NCBI RefSeq assembly: GCF_937616625.2 | Contig: NC_065572.1 | Location: 73,592,653 to 73,656,652, forward strand | Length of the DNA: 64,000 nt | Direction: 5' to 3' | Origin: Mercurialis annua | Lineage: Eukaryota; Streptophyta; Magnoliopsida; Malpighiales; Euphorbiaceae | In this document: positions 36,567 through 48,806 of the stretch, piece by piece | Position numbering within the stretch: position 1 is the first letter of the stretch | Layout of the letters: every line of letters begins with the position of its first letter | Made by a program: the position numbers and the translations under genes | Notes under the pieces: generated by a model | Databases searched by the model: none | The model's input: the letters and a program-made list of their open reading frames with translations, nothing else | Told to the model about the DNA's origin: nothing

Positions 36567-37226
36567 TGTTAAAGATAATCTCACATTGCTTAGGAGAACA
36601 TATATAAATGAGTTTATAAGTGTAAAGGTTCAACCACCTATTAACTAGTTCTAGTTATTAGGTCATGGTTGAAACTAAACACTCTCATAAGCATGTGGGT
36701 GAATTATCATATTTTCACCAATTTATAATTAATTACTCCCTCCAATATTTCTAATATGGTATCGGAGCGGGTCTGGCCCGGGTTCTTAATTTGCCGGTTG
36801 TCCGACTGGATGTCCAGTCCCAGCGGCCCGGTCCGGTGTTGCCGCTGCGTATTAAAATCAAAAATTTCAGTGGGTCTGGCCCGGATTCTTAATTTGCCGA
36901 TTGTCCGTCTGGATGTTCATTCCCAGCGGCCCGGTCCGGTGTTGCCGCTGCTTGTTAAATCAAAAATTTCAGTTTCAGGGGGAGTCAATTTCAAGTGACA
37001 ACCGGATGTCCAGTCCCGGTTGTACTTGAGGGGGAGTGTTAAAGATAATCTCACATTGCTTAGAAGAACAAATATAAATGAGTTTATAAGTGTAAAGGTT
37101 CAACCACCTATTAACTAGTTCTAGTTATTAGGTCATGGTTGAACCTAAACACTCTCATAAGCATGTGGGTGAATTATCATATTTTCACCAATTTATAATT
37201 AATTACTCCCTCCAATATTTCTAATA
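36567..37226 (+). mobile_element. TRIM: miniature LTR retrotransposon, 660 bp
   Basis: Two 190-base direct repeats, 36567-36756 and 37037-37226, both start TGTTAAAGATAATC and differ at about three positions. TACAT lies just outside both ends as a 5-bp target duplication. TGGTATCGGAGC directly after the left LTR is a one-base variant of the plant primer-binding site for initiator Met tRNA, and GAGGGGGAG before the right LTR is the polypurine tract. The roughly 280-base interior codes for nothing and carries a GC-rich unit of about 105 bases in tandem duplicate (GGGTCTGGCCCGG...TGTTGCCGCTGC). All features match a TRIM. The TATAAATGAG in the LTR recalls Katydid-like families. Confidence 0.88.
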
Positions 37227-37601
37227 TACATATCATAGCCATAATCCATAAAATGATTTTTAACTTACTAATTATTTCAAAAGTTATTTCAATTTTGTTT
37301 CAAACAAGAAAATTCTCAAATGGTATAAACACTATTGATAGATGGTGGATCCAAATTCTCCTGTAATTAAATTCCCTTTTCCAATTACATAAAAAAAAGT
37401 ACCATTATTCTGATGAAAACTTAAATGAGAATATTCTATCGGCATGACAGCCTATAGATTTGTAGTTGAAAATGTGGATCTGAGAGTATAATATCTGATG
37501 AAATGAATGGTCAGTATTTTGGGTGATTGATATAAATTATAAAGGCAACTGCATAACAAGCTGTACCCATGAACCTAACTGTCTCATCTCACAACTGTAA
37601 C

Positions 37602-40600
37602 TGTTGAGTTATGGCTCATATTGTTCCTATTTGGATTAGGATATATTGTTCCTATTTAGATTAGGATACTTAATCCTTTGTTTAGCATTGTTTTCCTTTT
37701 AGGATTTATAGTCTAGTTCCTTATTGGATTAGGACTTAAATTGTGTCTTAAGGGTTCACTATAAATAGAGGTGATGACCCTATTGTAAACTCACAACAAA
37801 CATATAGAATAAATTCTCTCTCTGCCCGTGGAGTAGATCGCATTGATCGAACCACGTAAAAATCTTGTGTGATTCTTTTCTCTTCTCTTATTTATTTTCT
37901 GCTGCGCTAACAAGTGGTATCAGAGCCTAGATTTCAAATCTGAGATTCTAGGTATTTTGTTGATTGAAGATGTCGCTTCATAAATTTGATATTGAGAAAT
38001 TCAATGGTTCGAATGACTTTACTTTGTGGAAAGTCAAGATGAAGGCTGTTTTGGTTCAACAAGGATGCGTAGCGGCGTTAGGAGGAGAAAGCAATTTACC
38101 GGAAGGTTTGTCTGTGGGAGAGAAGGCAGATATTGTGTCAAAGGCACATAGTACGATTCTATTGAGTCTTTCTGATGAGGTGTTGAGAGAGGTTATCGGT
38201 GAAGGAACTGCTGATGCTTTATGGGGAGCGTTGGAGAGCAAGTTTCAGAAGAAATCTCTTACAAACCGGTTGTATCAGAAACAACGTTTGTATACATTGA
38301 GGATGACGGAAAATACTCAGGTAAGAGATCATGTTAATAACTTCAATCGAATTGTTATAGATTTACAAGGTGTTGGTGTTTCGATTGAAGAAGAGGATCA
38401 AGCCCTCATTCTTTTATGTTCTTTGCCCAATTCATATGAAAACTTTGTTGATACAATGTTATATGGTAGAGATTCGATTTCTGTTAGTGATGTAAAGGAT
38501 GCTTTGCAATCCAAAGAACTAAAGAAAAAGGTCTCTAACTCTAATGAGGAGGAATCGGTTTCTGGTCTTGTGGTGAGTCGGGGCAGGAGTCATGAGAGAG
38601 ATGGTGGGAAAGGAAACAGGTCGCGTTCCAAATCGAAGTCTAATGGACGACGATGCTATCACTGCAAGGAGAAGGGGCACTTTAGAAGAGATTGTCCGAA
38701 GCTGAAAAAGGGTGGCGAAAACAAGGAATCAAGCGGTAATGCTAATGCAGCTGTAGTACAGGAGAGTTCTGATGAGGAAGAAAGCGGTGATGTTTTGACT
38801 GTGAGTACATCAAGTTCTGATAGTACCTGGGTCCTAGATACTGGTGCATCTTATCATATGTCTTCTAGAAAGGAATTGTTTAATTCTTTCAAGGAGTGGA
38901 ATGGCACTGTAAAGGTGGCGAATGATAAGGAGCTTGCTGTCAAGGGTAGTGGTTCTGTTCAGATCAAGATGTATGATGGTATGGTTAGAACATTTGATGC
39001 TTGGTATATTCCTGAATTGCGGAAGAACTTGATTTCTGTGGGTACACTTGACAAGCAAGGGTACAACCACTCAGGTGGAGATGGACAGATCAGAATTTCT
39101 AAAGGTGCATTGACTGTGATGAAGGGTGTGCTACAACACGGCATTTATATTCTCACAGGAAGTGCAGTAGTGGGAACTGTGGCGGTTGCTCGGTCCTTGG
39201 AGGTACATGATGGTAAAACCGAGTTGTGGCATCAGAGGTTAGGTCATCTGAGTGAGAGGGGGCTATCCATATTGAGTAAACAAGGGTTGTTAGAAGGAGC
39301 GGAAACGGGGAAGCTGAAGTTCTGTGAAACTTGTATTCTTGGCAAGCAACGCAGGGTGAAATTCACTTCTGGAAGGCACACTTCTAAAGGCATCCTGGAT
39401 TATATTCACTCGGATTTATGGGGTCCTGCTCGGGTTGAATCCCACAGGGGACTCAAATATTTTGTGACCTTTATCGATGACTACTCGAGAAAGGTGTGGT
39501 TGTATTTTCTGAAATCGAAGGATGAAGTGTTTGAACGGTTCAAGGAGTGGAAGACCATGGTTGAAAAACATACTGATAGACAGGTCAAGACACTCAGGAC
39601 GGACAACGGGTTAGAGTTTTGCAATGCACCATTCGATGACTTCTGTAGAAAGGAAGGTATAGTGAGGCATCACACTGTACGGTACACACCACAGCAGAAT
39701 GGGGTTGCAGAGCGGATGAACCAAACACTACTACAGCGTGCTCGGTGCATGCGGTTAAACGCGGGTCTTCCAAAGCGTTTCTGGGCTGAAGCAGTTAACA
39801 CTGCTTGTTATCTGGTGAATAGATCGCCATCTACTGCAATTGATTTGAAGACACCTCAAGAGGTATGGTATGGTAAACCCTCTGATTATTCTGGCTTGCG
39901 TGTTTTCGGTTGTGTTGCCTATGCTCATGTTAATGATGGTAAACTTGAGGCGAGGGCAATGAAATGCATATTTCTAGGGTATGCGACTGGAGTTAAAGGG
40001 TACAGACTGTGGTGCACAGAGATGGATAGAACTCCAAAACTGATTATTAGTAGAGACGTATCCTTTGATGAATCTACTATGTTTGGCCAGAAAGAGGAAC
40101 TTGGTGATCTTGCAGGAAAAACTGATCTGGGTGCTAGCCAGAAGGTGGAGTTTGTAGCTCCAAATAGGATTACTACTGATCCTATAAACGAGCCTAATGA
40201 AGAAGTGGTAGAAGATAGTATAGCAACAAGGAGAGGAAGAAGGCAAATCAGAACACCAATGAGATATGTGGATTGTGTTGATACGGTTGACACTAATCCT
40301 ATGGCTTATGCTTTGGCAATAAGTGAGATCATTGATTCTGATGAGCCACAGTCGTATAAAGAGGCAGTGCAGAGTAGAGAAGCATCTGAATGGTTAATTG
40401 CCATGAATGAGGAGATGCAGTCTCTTGAGAAGAACAGTACATGGGAGTTGGTACCTCGACCAAAAGGAGTGAAACCGGTAGGATGCAAATGGGTCTTCAA
40501 GAAGAAAGAGGGTATTCCTGGAGTTGAATCAGCTAGATTCAAGGCGAGACTTGTAGCGAAGGGTTTTTCACAAAAGGAGGGAATTGACTACAATGAAGTA

Positions 40601-42396
40601 TTCTCACCTGTTGTGAAGCACAAAACCATTCGGGTTCTTCTATCTATGGTGAGTGCGTTGGATCTTGAGTTAGAACAACTTGATGTGAAAACAGCATTCT
40701 TGCATGGGAGTTTAGAGGAGCAGATTTATATGTCACAGCCGGAGGGATTTCTTGATTCTGATCACAAGGACTATGTGTGTTTGCTGAAAAAGTCCTTGTA
40801 TGGTTTAAAGCAGTCTCCTAGACAGTGGTACAAGAGGTTTGATGCTTTCATGCTTTCTCATGGGTATGTTCGAAATCAGTTTGACAACTGTGTTTACTCT
40901 AGGAAGCTGTCTGATGATTCCTTGATCTATTTGTTGCTATATGTGGATGATATGTTAATTGCAGCTAAGTCTAAAGCTGAAATTAACGATTTGAAAGCCT
41001 TGTTGAGTAGTGAGTTTGAGATGAAGGATTTGGGTGAAGCCAAGAAGATTTTGGGCATGGAGATTTGGAGAGATAGGAAAGAAGGCCTGTTGTATGTTTC
41101 TCAACAGAAATATATTGAGAAGGTGCTGCAATCTTTTCAAATGGAGAACTCTAAGCCAGTAAGCACTCCTTTGGCATCACATTTTAAATTTGATGCTAAT
41201 GCACTACCTAGTACTGATGCTGAGAAGGAATACATGAGCGATGTTCCGTATTCGAGTGCGGTCGGGAGCTTGATGTATGCAATGGTCTGTACAAGACCTG
41301 ATTTAGCACATGCTGTTAGTGTGGTTAGCAGATTTATGAGTAATCCGGGAAAGACTCATTGGGAGGCGGTCAAGTGGATTATGCGGTACTTGAAGGGAAC
41401 GAGTGGCATATGTCTGGTTTATGGTTCTAGTGGTGGTTCTGATGGAATTGTGGGTTACACAGATTCCGACTATGGAGGAGATCTTATTCGAAGGAGGTCC
41501 TTAACATGTTATATCTTCACCCTATATGGATGTGCTATTAGTTGGAAAGCAACTTTACAATCTACAGTTGCTTTGTCCACAACTGAAGCGGAATACATGT
41601 CTTTGACGGAAGGGGTCAAGGAAGGTATGTGGTTGCGAGGTCTAATTGATAGCTTGGGTTTAGAAGTTCAGAAGCCTGTGATTTATTGCGATAGTCAAAG
41701 TGCTTTGTGCTTGGCAAAGAATCCGGTGTATCATGAGAGATCAAAGCACATTGATGTGAGGATGAACTTCATTCGGGATGTCGTGGAAGACAAGAGATTT
41801 CTTATAGAGAAGATAGCCACTGCAGTTAATCCAGCGGATATGTTAACAAAGCCGTTGCCTACTGAAAAGTTCAAGCTCAGCTTGGACTTGGTCAATGTAC
41901 GCAGTGCATGAGGTCCTTAAGGGGCATGGATGGCAGAGAGAGAGTTGGTCTTGGTTAACTTTGACTTTGGAGTAATTTTAAGTCAAGGTGGAGAGTTTAT
42001 TATGTGATGCAATTTGGTGTCCTTGTGATTTGCTGAAGAAGGTTTCAGGATTAATCTTGTTGGGTGTATTCGCCAAGGTGGAGATTGTTGAGTTATGGCT
42101 CATATTGTTCCTATTTGGATTAGGATATATTGTTCCTATTTAGATTAGGATACTTAATCCTTTGTTTAGCATTGTTTTCCTTTTAGGATTTATAGTCTAG
42201 TTCCTTATTGGATTAGGACTTAAATTGTGTCTTAAGGGTTCACTATAAATAGAGGTGATGACCCTATTGTAAACTCACAACAAACATATAGAATAAATTC
42301 TCTCTCTGCCCGTGGAGTAGATCGCATTGATCGAACCACGTAAAAATCTTGTGTGATTCTTTTCTCTTCTCTTATTTATTTTCTGCTGCGCTAACA
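37602..42396 (+). mobile_element. Complete Ty1/Copia retrotransposon, 4795 bp
   Basis: The LTRs at 37602-37912 and 42086-42396 are both 311 bases, start TGTTGAG, end CTAACA, and appear identical on reading. GTAAC outside both ends is a perfect 5-bp target duplication. TGGTATCAGAGC at 37915-37926 is the initiator Met tRNA primer-binding site, and an AAGGTGGAGA polypurine tract ends at the right LTR. A TATAAATAG box and the presumed start site lie in the LTR. The single long gag-pol frame is uninterrupted. Identical LTRs mean a very recent insertion, and the copy could be active. Confidence 0.96.
37970..41911 (+). CDS. Copia gag-pol polyprotein (TNT1-94/Tork-like)
   Basis: A 1313-residue polyprotein; the ATG at 37970 is the first true Met. 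Domains in order: UBN2/gag region (residues about 5-200), CCHC knuckle from residue 229 (CYHCKEKGHFRRDC), aspartic protease with DTGAS at 290, integrase with an HHCC finger (HQRLGHL, then C-x2-C) and the catalytic core (IHSDLWGPA, RTDNGLEF, QNGVAERMN), reverse transcriptase with YVDD at 991-994, and RNase H near 1165 (GYTDSDYGGD) ending in NPADMLTKPLP. All catalytic motifs are intact and there is no internal stop. The order protease-integrase-RT-RNase H defines Copia. Gag and Pol are made as one chain. Confidence 0.96.
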   Translation: MSLHKFDIEKFNGSNDFTLWKVKMKAVLVQQGCVAALGGESNLPEGLSVGEKADIVSKAHSTILLSLSDEVLREVIGEGTADALWGALESKFQKKSLTNRLYQKQRLYTLRMTENTQVRDHVNNFNRIVIDLQGVGVSIEEEDQALILLCSLPNSYENFVDTMLYGRDSISVSDVKDALQSKELKKKVSNSNEEESVSGLVVSRGRSHERDGGKGNRSRSKSKSNGRRCYHCKEKGHFRRDCPKLKKGGENKESSGNANAAVVQESSDEEESGDVLTVSTSSSDSTWVLDTGASYHMSSRKELFNSFKEWNGTVKVANDKELAVKGSGSVQIKMYDGMVRTFDAWYIPELRKNLISVGTLDKQGYNHSGGDGQIRISKGALTVMKGVLQHGIYILTGSAVVGTVAVARSLEVHDGKTELWHQRLGHLSERGLSILSKQGLLEGAETGKLKFCETCILGKQRRVKFTSGRHTSKGILDYIHSDLWGPARVESHRGLKYFVTFIDDYSRKVWLYFLKSKDEVFERFKEWKTMVEKHTDRQVKTLRTDNGLEFCNAPFDDFCRKEGIVRHHTVRYTPQQNGVAERMNQTLLQRARCMRLNAGLPKRFWAEAVNTACYLVNRSPSTAIDLKTPQEVWYGKPSDYSGLRVFGCVAYAHVNDGKLEARAMKCIFLGYATGVKGYRLWCTEMDRTPKLIISRDVSFDESTMFGQKEELGDLAGKTDLGASQKVEFVAPNRITTDPINEPNEEVVEDSIATRRGRRQIRTPMRYVDCVDTVDTNPMAYALAISEIIDSDEPQSYKEAVQSREASEWLIAMNEEMQSLEKNSTWELVPRPKGVKPVGCKWVFKKKEGIPGVESARFKARLVAKGFSQKEGIDYNEVFSPVVKHKTIRVLLSMVSALDLELEQLDVKTAFLHGSLEEQIYMSQPEGFLDSDHKDYVCLLKKSLYGLKQSPRQWYKRFDAFMLSHGYVRNQFDNCVYSRKLSDDSLIYLLLYVDDMLIAAKSKAEINDLKALLSSEFEMKDLGEAKKILGMEIWRDRKEGLLYVSQQKYIEKVLQSFQMENSKPVSTPLASHFKFDANALPSTDAEKEYMSDVPYSSAVGSLMYAMVCTRPDLAHAVSVVSRFMSNPGKTHWEAVKWIMRYLKGTSGICLVYGSSGGSDGIVGYTDSDYGGDLIRRRSLTCYIFTLYGCAISWKATLQSTVALSTTEAEYMSLTEGVKEGMWLRGLIDSLGLEVQKPVIYCDSQSALCLAKNPVYHERSKHIDVRMNFIRDVVEDKRFLIEKIATAVNPADMLTKPLPTEKFKLSLDLVNVRSA

Positions 42397-42604
42397 GTAA
42401 CTTGTTCTTAGGATTAATGCCATCCATAACTTTAATTATGTGTGCCCATAAATCTGTAAATGCCCATCAAAAGCTAACTATTTGACATATGAAACACTTT
42501 AATACGTTCTCTACATGAATACTCATTTAAAATGGAAGTTTCTTATAATTTTGTACTCAAATAATATTTGACTGACTGAATGAGAGAAGCAGATGCACCT
42601 AGAG

Positions 42605-42892
42605 CCGTTAATTTCATAGGCAACTTCGATCCAAGAGTGGCAGAAATTATGGATATTAGAGAAATTCTGAGCTGGGTGTAGGAGGGGCAAAAAGTGATGA
42701 TAGAATCTGATGTTATGGAGGTTGTTATGGATATTAGGAATCATCGCTTGAGTCCGATTTTTTAATTATAGAATGTGGAGTTAGCGAAACAGTTTACTGA
42801 TATAAATTTTGTTTTTATAAGGCGATCTGCGAATCAGGCTGCGCATGTTTTAGCGTATTATGCCCGTTTCTTGTCAAGTCATCATGATTAGT
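42605..42892 (+). pseudogene. Decayed RNase H domain (RVT_3 type)
   Basis: Plus-strand reading gives R-V-A-E-I-M-D-I-R-E-I-L-S-W, a stop, then K-V-M-I-E-S-D-V-M-E-V-V, a stop and frame change, then F-V-F-I-R-R-S-A-N-Q-A-A-H-V-L-A-Y. This is the order of conserved blocks in plant RVT_3 RNase H domains, including the final R-x-x-N-x-x-A-H motif. Two stops and a frameshift show that it is dead. It lies just right of the Copia element but is unrelated to it. Confidence 0.7.
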
Positions 42893-43438
42893 TTTTCCAT
42901 TATTCTGAACTTTTTATAACTGTTATCGATTCTGATTTGAGTTAAAATATGATCGATCTTTGATTAAAAAAAGAGTTGCTTTGTATCTTATGAAATACTA
43001 AAACATATTATCTTCTCCTTAATAAAAACAAAACATAACCCACAATCTGGGATAATATATCAAGAGGGCCAAGTCATCCAATAATTCAACAAGATTAGAT
43101 ACATAATTAAATAATATTGCATTTGAATGTTTATATTAGCACTAACAAAGGCAATACCAAATTAGTAGTACAAGATAAATTGGAAACGATAACATATTTG
43201 TTACAATTGTATGCAAAGTTGTTGGATCTCTGTCGTTTTGTGTAAAAAACAAGCGTTTATTGTGGACCTAAATAACATAAGTTGGGGTACTATAATTAAG
43301 CTGTGACGCAAAAGTGGTATGGAATGAGCAACTACTACAGTCACACTATCATCACCCCAAACCAAACCAGAAGAAGCAATAGAGTGAAGTATTTTCCTTG
43401 TAAGAAAAGGGAAGACAAATAAAAATGTATAAAAAATA
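42893..43438. other. Intergenic DNA, nothing recognised
   Basis: AT-rich, no coding frame or RNA gene seen. Confidence 0.5.
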
Positions 43439-43746
43439 GGAATAACCCATTTTCAGATATCTAAACTATACCTGTTTTATTTATCGGTCCTTAAACTATT
43501 TGTTGTCTTTATCTGATTTTTCAACTTAGCAAAAAATTATTTTCAAGTCCCTGAATGAAAAAAACGACGTTGTTTTGTTATTTTCGAAAAATACAATTTG
43601 TTACCCTAAATAGCGTCGTTTTTATCAGTTCAGGACTCGAAAATAATTTTTTGCTAAGTTGAAGGACCAAATAAATATAAAAAATAGTTTAAAAACCAGA
43701 TGAAAAAAAAACATTTATATTTTAAGAACCTGAAATGGAATATTCC
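43439..43746. mobile_element. Foldback MITE (308 bp) with TA target duplication
   Basis: The left end GGAATAACCCATTTTCAG pairs with the right end CTGAAATGGAATATTCC. The arms remain complementary inward: TTTTTCAACTTAGCAAAAAA against TTTTTTGCTAAGTTGAAGGA, and the central AACGACG against CGTCGTT. TA flanks each side. TA duplication with long arms suggests a Tc1/mariner-type foldback element. Confidence 0.65.
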
Positions 43747-46700
43747 TAAATTAGAAGTAACAGAGATTTATTTTACCTCTCAAATTTGGCATTAAAACTA
43801 AAAATAAATAAATTATATATAAATTTAGATTAAAATAATTTACTTGTCCATTTTGAATCTGTTTATATTATAAACTGGTGTTGGTTTTAAAAATTTAAAA
43901 ATAAATAAATTGTGATTTTTTTTATCTAAAAGTACGAATTTATTATTTTTTGATTTTTCGTGCCAAATTGGGGTGGAATGATGGCTTTATTTATTTTCAA
44001 ACCAACTTCTCCTTTTCTTATTTATTCTCCATTTATACATGACTTCCAGTAGCAGATGCACCATGCTTTTTAAAGTTCCTTTGTCTCCATAGGCTTTCAA
44101 TATAGGGATAAACAACCCCTTGTAATCTTATATGCATAAATTTGTATAGACTCGGTTTAATATGTCATTGTCCCTGAATTGAGATATTTTCTATTAATAT
44201 TATTAAATAATATCGATATATGACGTAGCCAGAAATTAAAATAAAAAAAGAGTAAAATGTAACATTTTTTATATAATGTGTAAAATTACAATTTATTTAA
44301 ACTGAAATGGGTAAAATGTGTTATTTTTCTATATAACAACTAAAATTAAAAAAATTGTTATAATAACTGATAAAAAAAATTAAGATTACGATGGGAAATT
44401 GCCTCTCTTATTGCTCAAGTGGCTCTGCCACCGATGTCGATAATATTATATGATTTATTATAATCATTATTTTTAATATTAACGGTGCGCGAAAATATAA
44501 TTGACTTTTCTATAAATAATACGGTGACTAATAATTATATAAAAATCTTTTTTAAAAATTTCATCTATCAAAAACTAGTTGAAAAGATTATCTATTCACA
44601 TTGTTAAGAGAATATAATAAATAATAAGAAAATATTGTTTATATGTATCTAATAAATGTAGGTGAGATAAGAGCATCAATGGAAAAGGATTGATGAATTA
44701 TTGAGAAGGCAAGCAAGAATTATTTAGAGGAGGAGTGCAAGATATTAATAAAAGCTGTGAGGATTTGGTTAGACAACTGGTTACTAATTCACTAAATAGT
44801 TTAGGAAATTGTTCAATTGGGGCCATCTAAATTATGTTGGGTTCTATCTCTAAGATAAAATATTAGCTTAATTCATTTGATTTCATTCCAAAAATATAAT
44901 ACTATCAATCAATTTAAACATGACAACATGATGGATATACATAGCTAACAAACTGAAAGTGATGTGAAGGAAAACGATTATTTTCATTAGGCATAACTCA
45001 TTTTTGAGTTCTTCCATTTGTTTTGTTTTGTTTTGTTTTTTAAAACACAAATCATTTGTCAAATTTTAGTTTTTAAATTTTAATTGTATAAATATTAAAT
45101 TCTTCCATTACAAAAAGTATTAATAATGTCAGCTTATAATAATAAAATAATAATTTAAGGATTTAATATCCATAAAAATAAGGCCTAATTATGTAAAAAA
45201 ACTCCCACCTTAAACTTCTTATTTTTTCGCTTATATCATGACCTTCTAAAAAAATTATTTGTACCCGATTTTGGGTTTTTCGTTTTCATCCCTTCCAACA
45301 CAAAGAATAATTGACAATTTAATAAATTAAAGGATGAAATCATTAAAAACAACTAAATTAAGGGTTATATTATATATATTTTTTATTTTAAAAAATACAA
45401 ACAAATTCTTCAACTTAAAAAAGTTTAAATATATCCTAATAATTAATTATTATTTTTAATTTTATAAAAAAGTAAAAAGAATTCTGGAACCAACCTAGGA
45501 ACTGCATCTTGCCATTTCTTTATTTCAAAATACAAAAGGGATAATAACTATATTTCCATGAATTTAGTTACGAATTACTATCTCCTCCATAATTTTTTAA
45601 AAAGTATTATTTTTTTCCTCAAATTTAATTTTTTTAAACTGAAACTCCGTTTTATAAGGGAGTTTCAGTTATATAATTACACATGTCAAGAGAAAAATAA
45701 CAATTTTAAAAATTTACAGTATTTCGGATATAAATTTATGGAGATAATAGTAATTATCCCAACAAAAATGACAGTCAAAATGTGAGCCAAATAAGAAGAG
45801 TATTTATTTGATTTTTTCATCAAAATAGTTATGAGGCCTCTAAAAAATAAGAGAAAAAAAGGTCCAGTCCGAATCCACCTAAATGGGCTCATAATGGAGC
45901 TTTCAAAAGGTCGTCCTAATCTATTGCTAGACTTGGGCACTGATTAAATTGCAAAATGCCAAGCTGAACTCTAGACCTATATAAATGACAAACAGTTTAT
46001 TTTGGTCCCTAGTAATCCTGGGCCTATCATTCATACTCTTTAGAAGAAAAATCCAACTTTTAGCCCTAAATTCGCCGACAAATAGAATAATTTTACGCCA
46101 GCTTCTTCCTGCTAGGATGCCAATTTTATCACTCACCATCTATACATTGAGCATCTTATTTATACATATTCCAAATATTTATATTTTAATTATTTTCATT
46201 TTATAATAAAGTAAAGTTTGATTTTATTTTATGTATACGAATTGAATAATAAAATGAATTATAATGTTGGACCAACATTAATAGGTAGTTTGGATGGCAA
46301 TTGTGTGCAATGGTGTCTGCATTAATTTTCAAGTGAATCTGTCTTAAGAGACGCAGACCTTATGACCCTACCATTCATGTCCTCTTTCAATTTGCACTAA
46401 ATTCTAACAATCATCGAACACGCGCACGTTCGATCGAGTTGAACCGTAAAATTAAAAATTATAAAATTGATTTAAACTAAAAATATGTTTGATTTTTTAT
46501 TTATTAGTTAAAACATATCTACTAAATTAAATTTTACTTACCTATTAAATTTAGGGGGAAAAGTACATGCATTGTATAATATTTCTATTTAAATGATTGA
46601 ACCGATTAAATCGTGAACTAGTGATCATGTGTTCGGTTTATAAACCACTAATAGAAACGATTGGAATTTTGTTTTAAGTGGTCTAATTTAATATATGAAG

Positions 46701-47460
46701 ATTAATTAAACTATACATGCCCTTAATTTTAAGAAATTGATGTGTACGAGTTATTTAATGCTTTAATAATGTTAGAAAGATAAGCTTATAATTTTTTTGA
46801 AAGTAGCTTGGATTTAATGATATTAGATTGTGATCCCTCGTGTGAACTACTAATAATGCTTATGTCAATCTGTAACACATCTGTCTCATAACTATAGTTC
46901 TAATCAATCTGACTTTCACATATATTAAATAAAAAAAAAATATGATTAGAATAATAAGTCGTTTACTATTTTATTCCTTCGTCAAAATAAAATAATTCAA
47001 TGCTCATGAATAATATTGATTCATATTACTGCATGAATGGTAATAAAAAATATTTATACTTTTATAGGAAATTGATAAAAAGTGACCCAATTAATTAAAA
47101 AGAAAACTAAACCTATAAGTATGAAATGGAAAAATGGTTGAAATATGAGCTTTCAAGGATAATTTTATTCGAATAGAAAAATGGCAAAATTTCTTAATCA
47201 TATTAGGTGTTTTTATATTAATATTTGGGCTAATTACTATCGCTCATGAAAATATATGAGTTTAAAGGATGATTTTCTCATTTTTAATATTACATAAATG
47301 GGGTTCATTAGAAAAAAGGAGTTTCAGTTGAAAATTAAAATGTTAGGGGATAATAATAGCATAATTTTACATTTTAATTAAAAATAGTAGCTTTGATCAA
47401 AATAGAAGGACCGGTAGTAATCAATCCACAATAATTCAAAAATCCTCAATTTCATTAAGT
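43747..47460. other. Long AT-rich intergenic stretch
   Basis: No gene is supported. At about 44220 (GACGTAGCCAGAAATT) and 44436 (minus strand, GGTGGCAGAGCCACTTG) lie two inverted, similar motifs that may end a small element. A GTTTT run is at about 45015-45035. A purine/pyrimidine inverted repeat GAAACTCC-GTTTTATAAGG-GAGTTTC sits at about 45641-45667. Confidence 0.4.
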
Positions 47461-47469
47461 ATGGTTGTA

Positions 47470-47640
47470 TAAACACGAACGGATTTACTTGCGAGCTTTT
47501 GGATTAGTATTACTAAAACCGGGATTGACTAGTTTGTTACATAGATCTTAAAAATTCACATTTGAGTCAGTTTTATCGAACCGAATTTCAAATAGATCAT
47601 ATCGAGTAAGACTGGCTCGGTTATAACACTGGTTGCTCCT
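47470..47640. repeat. Decayed partial copy of the 5.37-kb MITE
   Basis: The segment follows the right half of the MITE at 5.37-5.85 kb in order: ACTTGCGAGCTTT, TATTACTAAAACCGGGATTGACT, TTAAAAATTC, GAGTCAGTTTTATCGA and CTCGGTTATAAC. There are many substitutions and the left half is missing. Confidence 0.6.
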
Positions 47641-48806
47641 ACAAATGTGGGGCTGAGCCTAATAAAAACTTCGTTGAATTGCTGTAAAAGCCGATTTAAA
47701 GTTGCAGCCTCCAAAAGATAGCAAACTTTTCCAGTCCTTTATTTTTTATTTTTCTACTCAATGGTCCCTTTATTAGTTTTCTTTTACTATAAAGTGCCAT
47801 GGACACAAAAAGTTGAATTTTCTCATATATTTATACAACTATGTGGTTTGAAATATTAAATTTCTAAGAATTAAATATAAAATATAAAGTGATTAAGGCA
47901 CTAAAACTCCAGCAACATCCGTAATTTAAGAACATTTTGTCTGGCAAGTAATCATATAAGCTTAACTTTTCTTGTTGAATTTTGTGAACCATTTTTAAAA
48001 CCTTAATTGCTTATGCCGATTTTACCTACCAACAATGAATTCCCACAAACCTTAATTGTCGGATCAATTTTCTTTAACCACTGTATTAATTTCCAATAAA
48101 TTTAAAAAATATAAAGAAAATTATAAGCAATTTATGAAATATTTCTCAACACGAGTGACTAAAACATGTGAGCTAAGCATGTGATATTAAAGTGTCATAA
48201 TTTTTAAAAAATTATAATATTGTTACAGAGTAACGTAATATATATAGTTCCTAAGCTTCATCATCAAATTCATATATACGTTACTCCTAAACCCTCAATT
48301 TATTTTCTTTCATTTAAAGTAAAGTTTATATACTATTGTCCTATACTTTAATTATTTGTTCTACCTGCATCCAATTATGCTCTGCAATTCATAATTTTCA
48401 TCAAAATACTTGCAATAAAATGCAAGATTTGGTTTCTTCATCAATAAGAAAAATAAAAATAAATATTTATGCATTTATCACAAGCTCTCAGTAATCATTA
48501 GTAGTTTATTAATAGAAAATTCCGATATTTATTTTAAAAAATTACTAAATGATTCAGAAAATAAATAGCAAAATCTGTTAATTAGGTGTGGTTATAACTT
48601 ATAACCGATTAATATTAAAAATAAAATATTAAATAATAAAAATAACAGAATGATTGCAGTTTTTTTTCTTTCAATAATCACTGAATAATGTTCCCAATTA
48701 TTTTTATGTACACAAATACAGTTCAGTCATCATGTATAAAAATTATGAAAGAAAATTATGCTAAACTAATTATCTCCTACACGTGCCAAACTGCCCACTC
48801 GTGCGG
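47641..48806. other. 3' flank of the UCN-like kinase gene
   Basis: AT-rich. It includes the kinase gene's 3' UTR nearest 48806. No other feature is supported. Confidence 0.5.
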
